A stretch of DNA of 32,674 bases, taken from positions 1 through 32,674 of the forward strand of contig JAFZPS010000011.1 of NCBI GenBank assembly GCA_017550205.1. The letters are read 5' to 3'. The position numbers and the translations under genes were made by a program. Source of the stretch: Bacilli bacterium (lineage in GTDB: Bacteria > Bacillota_I > Bacilli_A > RF39 > UBA660). The notes beneath the pieces are model-generated. The model saw only the letters and a list, made by a program, of their open reading frames with translations, was not told where the DNA came from and ran no database searches. Shown here in pieces: positions 23,190 through 32,274 of the stretch (position 1 is its first letter; each line of letters begins with the position of its first letter).

Positions 23190-24812
23190 CTATTGTCCTA
23201 TTATCCTTTTACCTTTATCCCAAGCATCACTATCATTGAAATAATACTTAGTTACAGCTTGATTTATCCATTCATAATCTGTGTTAATTTCACCATCTTC
23301 TTCAATAGGTATTACCCATTTTTCAATTGAAGCTCCATTATAGTGACTCTTACTTATAAATGTATCTACATATATTTTTTCTTCACCATTAGCAATAGCT
23401 TTCTCTATTGTTTCTTTAGTTTCATTATTCCATTTAACTGCTTTATAACAATCATATAATGTATAAATATAAGTTACTGCTACTACAAGCATTATTATAG
23501 AGAAGAATAACTTTTTAAGAATTAAGTATTTCTTACTAAAGTCTATTCTTAATCCTACATATACTATAGCTATTATTAATGTAAGAGCCATTCCCATATA
23601 TGATCTTGGCCAAGCTGTTGGTGTCATAATATATGCTGCTGTTCCAAATAATGCAGCAAGTGTTAAGAATAAAGTAATTGTATTTGTTGTATGATTTGTT
23701 TCTTTTAATAGTTCTTTTCTATTCTTAATAAATACTATAACCATTACTAGTAATAATACAAATAACATAATTATTATTAATAACCATTTTCTTGGATGAG
23801 TATAAAACCAATTAAGGAATTCTGGTACATTTGGTGGAAGTAAATTAGTAATTGTCATTATAAATCCACCTATAAATAATGTAGCACTTGCGATTAATAT
23901 ACTAAGTTTTGTATCTATTTTTTTCTTCTTTGAAATAATATACATAATATATATTACTAATAATAATGTTATTGTGATAAACATTTTTGATCTTAATATT
24001 CCATTATAGAACCATGGCCCTAATCCATAGAATACTTTAGTTATTAATCCACCTTCTGTTCCCATTGAACTCATTCTAACTGAATTACCTGGTGAAAAAA
24101 AGTTTGTAAAGAATCCTATTAGTGATGCAATAAAACCAAATATTGCGACTTTAGGAAGTTTCTCTTTTTTGATAAATCTAATATAGAATATTGATAAGAA
24201 TATAAACATTAATAATACTAATGAATTAGTTTCAAAACCATTTCCTGCAGCTAATCCTAATATAGTTATTAATATAATATTTATAATATTATCTTTTAAT
24301 GTTTTTTGTTTTCTTAATAATCTAATATAATAACCAACCAATAAGGCTACTAAGAAATACATCCATAGATATATTACTGAACCTATTTGCCAAAACATTA
24401 CTTGTCCAACTGATGGTACTAATACCCAAGTTAGTCCAAATATTGTAGTAGCTAATAAAGCATTTTGTTTATCAGTTGTCTTTTCATCATCTCTTTTAAC
24501 CATTCTATATATTAGATAAACTAATCCAGTATATATAAGTGAGTTTACAACATTAAATATTGGTTTAGGAAAATATAAGAATATGTAATTTATAAATGTT
24601 GATAAATATCTTCCTGTCCAAGCAAAGTAGAAAACAGTACTCCTTTCATATATTCTTAGAAAACTGAATTTACTTTCTCCTAACCATACATTATTATAAA
24701 AAGCAAAATCATCGGCTGCCCATATAGTCATTGAATTAATTATAAGTAATAAAACAAATATAGCAAAAAAAGTTATTATTAAGGTTTTATTCTTTTTTAA
24801 TGTTTCTTTCAT
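23190..24812 (-). CDS. DUF6056-type polytopic membrane glycosyltransferase-like protein
   Basis: 540 aa with about eleven transmembrane segments. After the first helix (14-33), the motif TIWAADDFAFYNNVW puts a DD pair at the outer face, as in GT-C enzymes and Gtr acceptor-specific transferases. Other landmarks are LAAGNGFETNSLVLL and FFSPGNSVRM, followed by a hydrophilic C-terminal tail (about 455-540) that would sit outside. The family has the look of an undecaprenyl-sugar-dependent transferase that finishes what GtrA and GtrB start. Gap to the GtrB gene is 16 nt. Function is inferred from fold and company. Confidence 0.78.
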   Translation of the reverse strand: MKETLKKNKTLIITFFAIFVLLLIINSMTIWAADDFAFYNNVWLGESKFSFLRIYERSTVFYFAWTGRYLSTFINYIFLYFPKPIFNVVNSLIYTGLVYLIYRMVKRDDEKTTDKQNALLATTIFGLTWVLVPSVGQVMFWQIGSVIYLWMYFLVALLVGYYIRLLRKQKTLKDNIINIILITILGLAAGNGFETNSLVLLMFIFLSIFYIRFIKKEKLPKVAIFGFIASLIGFFTNFFSPGNSVRMSSMGTEGGLITKVFYGLGPWFYNGILRSKMFITITLLLVIYIMYIISKKKKIDTKLSILIASATLFIGGFIMTITNLLPPNVPEFLNWFYTHPRKWLLIIIMLFVLLLVMVIVFIKNRKELLKETNHTTNTITLFLTLAALFGTAAYIMTPTAWPRSYMGMALTLIIAIVYVGLRIDFSKKYLILKKLFFSIIMLVVAVTYIYTLYDCYKAVKWNNETKETIEKAIANGEEKIYVDTFISKSHYNGASIEKWVIPIEEDGEINTDYEWINQAVTKYYFNDSDAWDKGKRIIGQ

Positions 24813-24814
24813 GT

Positions 24815-26356
24815 TTATTTCCTCCTTAATAGTTTCTTATTAATCTTTTTAATTGTTTTTAAATAACCATCCATAATAATAGATTTCTTAGTATGATCCC
24901 ATGCTGATTCTATTACTGGATTATTATAAACATTAACTCTACATACTATATTTGCATATTTATTATATTCTTCTGTTACTAGAGATAATAGATTATCGCT
25001 CTTTTTATAATGTTTATCTGCAATACAGTATTCTAATAATTCTTTATATATAAAGTATTTCTTTATATCTGTTTCTTCTATATATTTTTCATTTACTATT
25101 AGATGTTCTTTTATTTCAAATAAATAATTATTCTTTATTATTTCTAATAAACTTTTAATAATATTATTTTCATCTATTTCTTTAAATGCATCTTTAGTAA
25201 TCATAATAGATGAATATGAGAATTTACCAGTTACAATTCTATTTAATGCTTGTGTATTACTATTATTTATAATAGATATTTTAGCATTATTTAATTTCAT
25301 AAATTCTAATTGTTTTTCTATTTTAGTTAGACTATATATTTCTTTTTTAGTTATAAAAGTAATATATGGATTCTTTATTGATTTCTTAATATCAGATAAC
25401 CAATTATCATTATTTTTATTGACTACTATTACATCTATATTTTCATATGTTTGATTTATACTGATATTATCAAATGCGATTACTGTTACTTTATCAGTTA
25501 TCTTATTCTTTTTAAATTTATTATAGATATCACTACACTTCTTATCACAATAGTCTTTTGCTTCATCATATGGTGTATATGTTAAGAATTTAGACATATT
25601 ATTATAGAAGTTATATAGTGATCCATCTAATTCAATCTTTCTTTTATCAGTTATATCTTCCATTAGTTTTATCCAAAAAGGATTTCCTTCTGATTTAACT
25701 TTTGGACTTACATTAGTAACTTGTTTACTATGATATCTCGATGCTGATAAAACTAGTGGTAAATGAATAATTTTATATTTTTTAAACATTCTTTCCCACA
25801 TTTCATAGTCTTGAACTGCTACTAATTTTTCACTAAATAATCCACAAGTATCATAAGCTTTTTTAGGTATTAATAATGTTATACCATTTATTTTTCCATG
25901 TAATAATGCATATTCTGTTTTTTCACCAAACTCATCAAATTGTTTTTGACATATTTCAATAAGTTTACCATTTTTATTAATAAGTGAATGATCTGAATAA
26001 ACAATCACATCTTTATGTAATAATCTATTATTTTTTAAATATTCAATTTGAGCTTCTATCTTATTAGGGTAAATTAAATCATCATGTGATACCCAGGAGA
26101 TGTACTCACCTTTAGACTCTTTAATTGCATAATTTAGTGCGGAAGATACTCCTCCATTTGGTTTACTAAAATAACGGATTTTATCTCCATATGATTTAGC
26201 TATATTTTCTGTTTTTCCATTATCAGTACTTCCATCATTAACTACTACAATTTCAATATTCTTATATGTTTGTGCTATAGCACTATCTATTGCTTCTTTT
26301 AAATACTTTGACCCATTATAAACTGGGATTATTATTGATACCAATGGTAACTTCAT
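24815..26356 (-). CDS. GT2 glycosyltransferase, single GT-A domain with long C-terminal region
   Basis: 513 aa. The GT-A domain (about 3-220) shows SIIIPVYNGSKYLKEAID, VVVNDGSTDNG, NGGVSSALNYAI and WVSHDDL. The C-terminal 240 residues are helical and lack a recognised family. Residues 4-275 are clearly paralogous to the second GT domain of the 742-aa protein encoded at 29946-32174 (shared SIIxPVYNGSxYxxEAIDSA, SHDD and HxxQVTNVxPKV). Start is the ATG at 26356, 1 nt after the upstream stop and behind an AGGTG site; earlier in-frame ATGs lie inside the previous gene. Likely adds a sugar to the lipid-linked repeat in the cytoplasm. Confidence 0.9.
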   Translation of the reverse strand: MKLPLVSIIIPVYNGSKYLKEAIDSAIAQTYKNIEIVVVNDGSTDNGKTENIAKSYGDKIRYFSKPNGGVSSALNYAIKESKGEYISWVSHDDLIYPNKIEAQIEYLKNNRLLHKDVIVYSDHSLINKNGKLIEICQKQFDEFGEKTEYALLHGKINGITLLIPKKAYDTCGLFSEKLVAVQDYEMWERMFKKYKIIHLPLVLSASRYHSKQVTNVSPKVKSEGNPFWIKLMEDITDKRKIELDGSLYNFYNNMSKFLTYTPYDEAKDYCDKKCSDIYNKFKKNKITDKVTVIAFDNISINQTYENIDVIVVNKNNDNWLSDIKKSIKNPYITFITKKEIYSLTKIEKQLEFMKLNNAKISIINNSNTQALNRIVTGKFSYSSIMITKDAFKEIDENNIIKSLLEIIKNNYLFEIKEHLIVNEKYIEETDIKKYFIYKELLEYCIADKHYKKSDNLLSLVTEEYNKYANIVCRVNVYNNPVIESAWDHTKKSIIMDGYLKTIKKINKKLLRRK

Positions 26357-26357
26357 A

Positions 26358-28826
26358 TCACACCTCATCATATAAATTATTATTAATATTTTCTTCTATA
26401 TCTACTTTATCTAAATCATTAAAAAATCTAGTTCTATTTTTATTTTCAAAAACTGATTCTATTGCTGATTTATTATACTTCAATACTTTGTCATTAACTT
26501 TTTTAATATCAAAGTTTTCTTGAACTTGATTGAATAAATCTTCACCACGTTTTGTATTAATAAATACTACACTGCACCCCTTATCATCATCAAATTCTTT
26601 TAATTCATCTTGTATTCCCCAGAAGTCTCCTAAAGTCATATCACTACCACTTGTGAATCCTTTAGCGCTACAATTGTAACAACTCTTTCTTAAGTATAGA
26701 TTTCTAAGGAATCCTTTCATATAAACGTTTTGATCAAATCTTTCATTTAAGATATTTCCATCTTCAAATTCAATCTTAGTATGGAAGTTTTTCCATCCTT
26801 CATCTTTATTTCTAAAACTATATTTTACTACATTCGATTTATACTTTTCTTCAAGTTTTGAAATATATTTAGAGAATACTAATGGACTTGGTACTCCATG
26901 ACATATTACATCTACTGTGTATAAATTATCATATTCTTTATTTAAGAATAAATGTAATCCTTTTATCTGACATGGTGTACCTACATATAATACAATTCTT
27001 TTATCATTTAAATACTCTTTTACTTCTTTATAAGTATTCTTAGTATTACTTTGAAGGTACTTACTTCCTTGAAGTTTATGTAAATCTTTTTTATCAGCAA
27101 TAGCAATATGTTTTAAATCTAAATTTTCATCAAATGCAGATCCAAATACTACACCTTGTCTACTTAATACTTCATCGGCTAAGTGATAGAATACTCCACC
27201 ACTAGAACTTGTTTTTCTTACTTTATCTCCAGCTTTAACAGCAAAACATTTTCTATTGTTTTCTGTCTTTACGCTATTATATACAGGACAAGCTTTTATA
27301 CATTTTCCACAATGAATACATTTTGAATAATCTACTTGTGGATATAAGAAACCTTCTTTATTTTTACTAAAACTTATACATCCTTTTGGGCATGCATTAG
27401 CACAAGCTCTACAACCTGTACACTCGTCTTGTGGTAATTCTTTTGAACTTTTCTTTTTACGTAATTCTTCAATTAATGAACTACATTCTTTTAGTGGTTT
27501 AATATACTCTGGAATTTTCTTATTTAAGTATTTCTTTATATCATCACAATTATCTTCTATATACTTATAAGCTTCTAATAGTTTATTTGGTTCATTTAAA
27601 TCATTAACAGATATTACGTATTTTTCGTAACTACCAAATAGGTCTTTAGCAATACCTTTAGATTTAACACTATACCCTACTACTAGTGTTGGAACACAAC
27701 TACTATATGCAGCTATTGTGGCATGAGTTCTAGCTCCAACAAATATCTTACAAGAACTAATATAACCTTTTAACTTAGAAGCATTATTCTCTTTAATTAT
27801 ACAAATTCTATTAGTATAAGAGAATTCATCATATAATTCTTGAAGTGGTTCTAAGTCATTTTGTTTATCCCAAAATACATGTGGGATTAAAGCAACAGAC
27901 ATATCTGTTTCTTCTAAAATATATTTTATTAAATTAACATAGTTTAAATATATTTGTTCAGGATTTTCAGTATAAGATTTAATTAATGGACTAACATTAA
28001 TTCCTACTGTATTACCATCTATAAATTCTTTTGGTAATTCTACTTCTTCTTTTTCTAATATAAAAGCTGAATCTGGAATTAAATGAGTATTTTTAGTTAT
28101 TCCATTATTAATTAAATTATTATATGTTATTGTTTCTCTAGCAATTATCATGTCATATAGATTAAGATCTCTTAATACTTCTGAATCATCAAATACTTCT
28201 TCATTTATACTGCATCCTTGAAGTATAGTCTTAATACCATATTTATGGAATATTTTATTGTATTGAGCTAGGAGTTTATTTATTTCTTCTCCATAACAAT
28301 AATTATCTCCACCTATAGAAAAGGCTATTGAATTTTTCTTTAATTTTTTTACAAATTCTTCGATACCTAAATCTTCAAAATCAAATTTTGTATCACCCAT
28401 ATAAACAGGTTTATTTGTATTATTACTATCAGTAGGTTTTACTATATATTTAATATATCTACCAATATTCTTATTAATATCTTCTTTTCTTCTAAATGTG
28501 ATTAATGCATTATTTTTAGCTGGTTTTTTATTAACTTGTGTTAAAGTCTTTAATAAAGCTTCACATCCACAGTTATTACTTCCACTATGAAAGTAATATA
28601 TATTTTCAACATCTTTAGATATATCATAATCTATGAAATTCTTTAGAACATTTAGTTCTTCTTCATAGTTATTTATTTTATTTTCTTTTTCATTTAATTT
28701 TTCTTCTAATTTTTTTATTTTTTGTTCATTATTATTTACTGCTTTTATTAAGTTACTTTCCCAATTAACTTCTCTTATTATCCATCTTTTTATTCTTCCT
28801 AGAAACTTTCTTACTTTTTGATACAT
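26358..28826 (-). CDS. Fusion of polysaccharide pyruvyl transferase-like, 2x[4Fe-4S] ferredoxin and FrhB/FdhB C-terminal domains
   Basis: 822 aa in one uninterrupted frame. Residues 20-62 form a coiled coil. About 75-455 is a polysaccharide pyruvyl transferase-like domain (FHSGSNNCGCEALL, FSIGGDNYCYG, ILQGCSIN, PDSAFIL, ARTHATIAAYSSCVPTLVVGYS). Then come two four-cysteine clusters: C469-C472-C475-C479 and C503-C506-C509-C513. From about 525 the FrhB/FdhB C-terminal domain begins (RKTSSSGGVF, YVGTPCQIKGL, GSDMTLGDFWG). Related bacterial genes often sit in capsule loci as separate neighbours; here they form one protein. A redox step linked to a ketal or deoxysugar is suggested, but the electron partner is unknown. 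It overlaps the upstream GT by 16 nt. Confidence 0.88.
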   Translation of the reverse strand: MYQKVRKFLGRIKRWIIREVNWESNLIKAVNNNEQKIKKLEEKLNEKENKINNYEEELNVLKNFIDYDISKDVENIYYFHSGSNNCGCEALLKTLTQVNKKPAKNNALITFRRKEDINKNIGRYIKYIVKPTDSNNTNKPVYMGDTKFDFEDLGIEEFVKKLKKNSIAFSIGGDNYCYGEEINKLLAQYNKIFHKYGIKTILQGCSINEEVFDDSEVLRDLNLYDMIIARETITYNNLINNGITKNTHLIPDSAFILEKEEVELPKEFIDGNTVGINVSPLIKSYTENPEQIYLNYVNLIKYILEETDMSVALIPHVFWDKQNDLEPLQELYDEFSYTNRICIIKENNASKLKGYISSCKIFVGARTHATIAAYSSCVPTLVVGYSVKSKGIAKDLFGSYEKYVISVNDLNEPNKLLEAYKYIEDNCDDIKKYLNKKIPEYIKPLKECSSLIEELRKKKSSKELPQDECTGCRACANACPKGCISFSKNKEGFLYPQVDYSKCIHCGKCIKACPVYNSVKTENNRKCFAVKAGDKVRKTSSSGGVFYHLADEVLSRQGVVFGSAFDENLDLKHIAIADKKDLHKLQGSKYLQSNTKNTYKEVKEYLNDKRIVLYVGTPCQIKGLHLFLNKEYDNLYTVDVICHGVPSPLVFSKYISKLEEKYKSNVVKYSFRNKDEGWKNFHTKIEFEDGNILNERFDQNVYMKGFLRNLYLRKSCYNCSAKGFTSGSDMTLGDFWGIQDELKEFDDDKGCSVVFINTKRGEDLFNQVQENFDIKKVNDKVLKYNKSAIESVFENKNRTRFFNDLDKVDIEENINNNLYDEV

Positions 28827-29929
28827 AGCTTTCTTTTTACTCTTCCTGCTGTTCTTCTTAAGTAGTTTGCTGCTCTTCTTCCTTGGAAGCTTATCTTTTG
28901 TTGTATTGGGAAATACTTATATGGTTTTTCTATAAAACCTTTTTTAAATAGTAATGAAATATCTTTTTTCAATAATAAATATCTAGCTTTTATTGTTTCA
29001 CTAATATATGGATGTTTCTCTATATTAGTTATATTTAATGAATCTATTATATTCTTTACTTCTTTAGTTAATTCTTCTTTTTCTTCATCATTTAATTCTA
29101 GTATTGGTATTTTTTCTAATACATAGAAATTAAATTCTAATATTATGAATGTTTGAAGGAAACTTGGCGTTTCTTTATATTTTTTCTTATAAAAATTTAA
29201 TAAGTCTTTAAGCAAGTAACCAGACATATTAAACACATTAGCTTTATGTTTAATTGTTTGTGTTGCTGATGTACCATTACTTCTTATACGATGCCAATAT
29301 GTTGCATCTGAGATTACTCCGCATTTAGGATTATCTCTAAATATTCTATATAAATAATGACTATCTTCATGTATCTTTAAATTCTCATCATATTCATATT
29401 TATGTGCTTCTTTTTCTTTAATGAAAGATGCTCCTACTTGGCATTGCATAAAACTATAATCTTTTGTCATATCAACAATTCTAGTTTTCTTAAAGAATTC
29501 TTCATTAACCCATGATCCTGATGATTTTTCAAAGTTTACTAGATTAATAGCTACAACATCTGTATCTTTATTCTTCTTATAGAATTCACTTACTTTCTTA
29601 AAAGCATCTTTAGAAAAATAATCATCACTGTCTAAGAAATTTATAATCTTACCAGTAGCTACTTTTAATCCTCTATTTCTTGCGCTACTAACTCCACCAT
29701 TACGTTTCTTTATATACTTAATATTATTTGGATATTTTTTTGCATATTCTTTGCAAATTTTTTCACTATTATCTGGGCTACCATCATTAACTAATATAAT
29801 TTCAATATTATCTTCAAAACCAATTGTTTGGTTAATAACACTATCTATAGCTTCTTTAAGATATTTTTCTACATTATAAATAGCCATTACTACTGAAAAT
29901 TCAAATTGTTTTTTATTTTGTTTTTTCAT
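28811..29929 (-). CDS. GT2 glycosyltransferase
   Basis: 372 aa. GT-A domain (about 9-230) with FSVVMAIYNVEKYLKEAID, EIILVNDGSPDNS, RNGGVSSARNRGL and NFLDSDDYFS, the DXD-like metal site. Its C-terminal end is Arg/Lys-rich (GRRAANYLRRTAGRVKRKL), fit for the membrane surface. The start has GGAGAG upstream; an out-of-frame ATG lies in between. It is the second gene of the operon, 16 nt after the double-domain GT and overlapping the fusion gene by 16 nt. The donor sugar cannot be told from sequence. Confidence 0.92.
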   Translation of the reverse strand: MKKQNKKQFEFSVVMAIYNVEKYLKEAIDSVINQTIGFEDNIEIILVNDGSPDNSEKICKEYAKKYPNNIKYIKKRNGGVSSARNRGLKVATGKIINFLDSDDYFSKDAFKKVSEFYKKNKDTDVVAINLVNFEKSSGSWVNEEFFKKTRIVDMTKDYSFMQCQVGASFIKEKEAHKYEYDENLKIHEDSHYLYRIFRDNPKCGVISDATYWHRIRSNGTSATQTIKHKANVFNMSGYLLKDLLNFYKKKYKETPSFLQTFIILEFNFYVLEKIPILELNDEEKEELTKEVKNIIDSLNITNIEKHPYISETIKARYLLLKKDISLLFKKGFIEKPYKYFPIQQKISFQGRRAANYLRRTAGRVKRKLCIKK

Positions 29930-29945
29930 AGCCCATCTCTCCTAT

Positions 29946-32174
29946 TTAGTCATATTTTTTTTGTGGAATAAATATTCTTATTATTCTCCATAATCTAAGT
30001 TTATCACAGATTCTTATAATAATGTGTTTACTTATTCCTATAAATCCATAACCCCTACATAATGTAATAAATTTATCAAATTTATTTTTATAATTAAAAT
30101 AGTATCTATAATGACATTTAATACAAATTCTCATTTTATCTGTCATTTTCTTTATATGTTTATCATTTGTTTTTTCATATAAATAATCAATTGTATTATA
30201 AAGACCCATATCATTAATAATTAATTGTATTTGATCTAATAATTCTTGATTTACTTCTTTTACTTTTCTATCTTTAATTTTTCTAAATTTATGACATTTT
30301 TTATAGTAATTATAAAGACAAGAATAGATATCTTCTTCTTTATTATCTTTATAAATTTTATTCATCTTTTTAGTAGCAGATTTTTTTATTTCCTCTGCTT
30401 TATTTAAAGCATGTTTTTTAGCTTCTACATAATCATTTTTAGAATTACCCATATTTATTCTTAAATATCTTTCCATTCTTACATAGAAATCATAAATACT
30501 ATGCATTAATCTAATCTTTGTTTCATCAGGTGTTTCTTCTTGGAATTTTATCCATAAGAAATTATTTTCTTCAATAACTTTTGGATTAACATTTGTTACT
30601 TGACCAGCATGTACTCTTGTTGAATTTGTTATTTTTGGAATAAATATATATCTATATTTCTTCATAAAATCAAAGAATAACAAATAATCTTGTACACATC
30701 TATATTTTGTATCAAATACACCACATTCATCAAATGCATCTTTAGGTATTAATAATGCTGTTCCAGATATTAATCCACGAAGAAGTGCTAATTCTGGTTT
30801 ATCATTTGGTCTATATACACCAAAACTAGTTTCTCCAATTACTTTTGATTTTTCATTTATAACATCATAATCAGTATATGTAATAACTTTTTTATTTAAT
30901 AAGTTATTATTTATTAAATAATACATTTGAGTAGATATTTTATTTTCATAATATCTATCATCATGTGAAAGCCATGAGAAATATGCACCTTTCATCTTAC
31001 TAATTCCAAAGTTAAGTGCAGTAGATACTCCACCATTTTCTTTTTTATAGTAAGTTATTTTATCTCCATAAGATAATGCAATTTCTTCTGTTTTTCCATC
31101 ATCTTTACTACCATCATTTACTACGATTATTTCTATATTTGGATAGTCTTGTTTAAGTGCACTATCTATTGCTTCTCTCATATAGTTTGATCCATTATAT
31201 ACTGGAACAATTATTGATACTAATGGATATTTTTCTCTAACTTTTTTTATTTCTTGTTCATAGATATTATTCTTCATTACTTTTGTTTTATACTCTTTTT
31301 CATAATAATCTATGTCATCTTTTAAATTCATTTCTTTAGCATATTCTAGTTTTTTTACGATATATTTTTGATTTACTAATTCTTCTAAATAATCATAATT
31401 ATCTAATTTCATTTTCTTTAATGTAGTAAGTATAATCTTTTTATACTCATCATACATTTCATATAATCTACCAGGTTTTTCATTTTTATAATTTCTTGAT
31501 AAACTTGTACTTCTAGTAACAAAGTATATACCAGGTGTATTTATATAATCAGATTCATAATTATAAAACATTGGTAGAAGAATTTGATAGTTTTGTCCAT
31601 CTCTTGATTCATATATATCTCTATCTTTAACTACTTTATCAAATGCTTTTGTTCTTATTGCTACATAAGTAAAATTATAATTTACTTCTAAAATCATATT
31701 TAAGAAAAGATGTTTTTCAAATGGATTAGTATTCCAATCATTAATCATATTGAATTCTTTTTTACCAATTTGATCTACTTCATCTTCAGGAACTAAGTAT
31801 CCATTTCTTTGAATAACATTAACATTTTCTTTAGAATTAAATAATTTAATAAATGATTCTACATAGTCTTCAGTTATCATATCATCAGAATTAATATAAC
31901 TAAAATAATCACCAGTTACTAGTTTTAAACCAGTATTGATTGCTCCACCTAATCCTTTATTTTCTTGTGTTTTAATTATTACTTTGTATTTAACTTCTTT
32001 CTTAAACTTATTCATCATGTCTAATGTTTTATCTGTACTTCCATCATTAATTAATATAATTTCTAAGTTCTTATAAGTTTGTTTTTTTAAGCATTTTAAT
32101 AATCTATCTAAATAGTCCTCACTATTATAACAAGGTATGATTATACTAAAAAGTTCTTTGTTTGTTTTTTTCAT
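29946..32174 (-). CDS. Bifunctional GT2 protein with two GT-A domains
   Basis: 742 aa. The first GT-A domain (about 5-225) has FSIIIPCYNSEDYLDRLL, ILINDGSTDKT, NKGLGGAINTGL and YINSDDMI. The second (about 320-560) has VSIIVPVYNGSNYMREAID, VVNDGSKDDG, NGGVSTALNFGI and WLSHDDRY. A basic helical tail ends in KLRLWRIIRIFIPQKK, likely to touch the membrane. Two active-site DXD-like motifs suggest two consecutive sugar transfers by one polypeptide, as in bifunctional chain-making GTs. Start placed at 32174: GGAGGG lies upstream, whereas an ATG inside the ribosome-binding site at 32192 and one at 32213 are unlikely. It heads the operon. Confidence 0.9.
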   Translation of the reverse strand: MKKTNKELFSIIIPCYNSEDYLDRLLKCLKKQTYKNLEIILINDGSTDKTLDMMNKFKKEVKYKVIIKTQENKGLGGAINTGLKLVTGDYFSYINSDDMITEDYVESFIKLFNSKENVNVIQRNGYLVPEDEVDQIGKKEFNMINDWNTNPFEKHLFLNMILEVNYNFTYVAIRTKAFDKVVKDRDIYESRDGQNYQILLPMFYNYESDYINTPGIYFVTRSTSLSRNYKNEKPGRLYEMYDEYKKIILTTLKKMKLDNYDYLEELVNQKYIVKKLEYAKEMNLKDDIDYYEKEYKTKVMKNNIYEQEIKKVREKYPLVSIIVPVYNGSNYMREAIDSALKQDYPNIEIIVVNDGSKDDGKTEEIALSYGDKITYYKKENGGVSTALNFGISKMKGAYFSWLSHDDRYYENKISTQMYYLINNNLLNKKVITYTDYDVINEKSKVIGETSFGVYRPNDKPELALLRGLISGTALLIPKDAFDECGVFDTKYRCVQDYLLFFDFMKKYRYIFIPKITNSTRVHAGQVTNVNPKVIEENNFLWIKFQEETPDETKIRLMHSIYDFYVRMERYLRINMGNSKNDYVEAKKHALNKAEEIKKSATKKMNKIYKDNKEEDIYSCLYNYYKKCHKFRKIKDRKVKEVNQELLDQIQLIINDMGLYNTIDYLYEKTNDKHIKKMTDKMRICIKCHYRYYFNYKNKFDKFITLCRGYGFIGISKHIIIRICDKLRLWRIIRIFIPQKKYD

Positions 32175-32201
32175 AGTGAAACTTCCCTCCATACTAATTA
32201 A

Positions 32202-32210
32202 ATTATACCA
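32202..32210 (-). promoter_or_regulatory. Extended -10 promoter of the surface-glycan operon
   Basis: TGGTATAAT on the - strand, 28 nt before the first GT start. Upstream is a weak -35 (TTAGGA at 17-nt spacing), and behind that the terminator of the epimerase gene. Confidence 0.65.
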
Positions 32211-32240
32211 CATTATTATGTTTTTCCTAACAAAATCGTT

Positions 32241-32268
32241 AAAAAAAACATCATATTTCTATGATATT
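32241..32268 (-). terminator. Terminator of the UDP-sugar 2-epimerase gene
   Basis: On the - strand, an 8-bp stem (ATATCATA / TATGATGT with one mismatch) with a 4-nt loop is followed by a run of eight T. It separates the epimerase transcript from the GT operon. Confidence 0.75.
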
Positions 32269-32274
32269 TTATTA

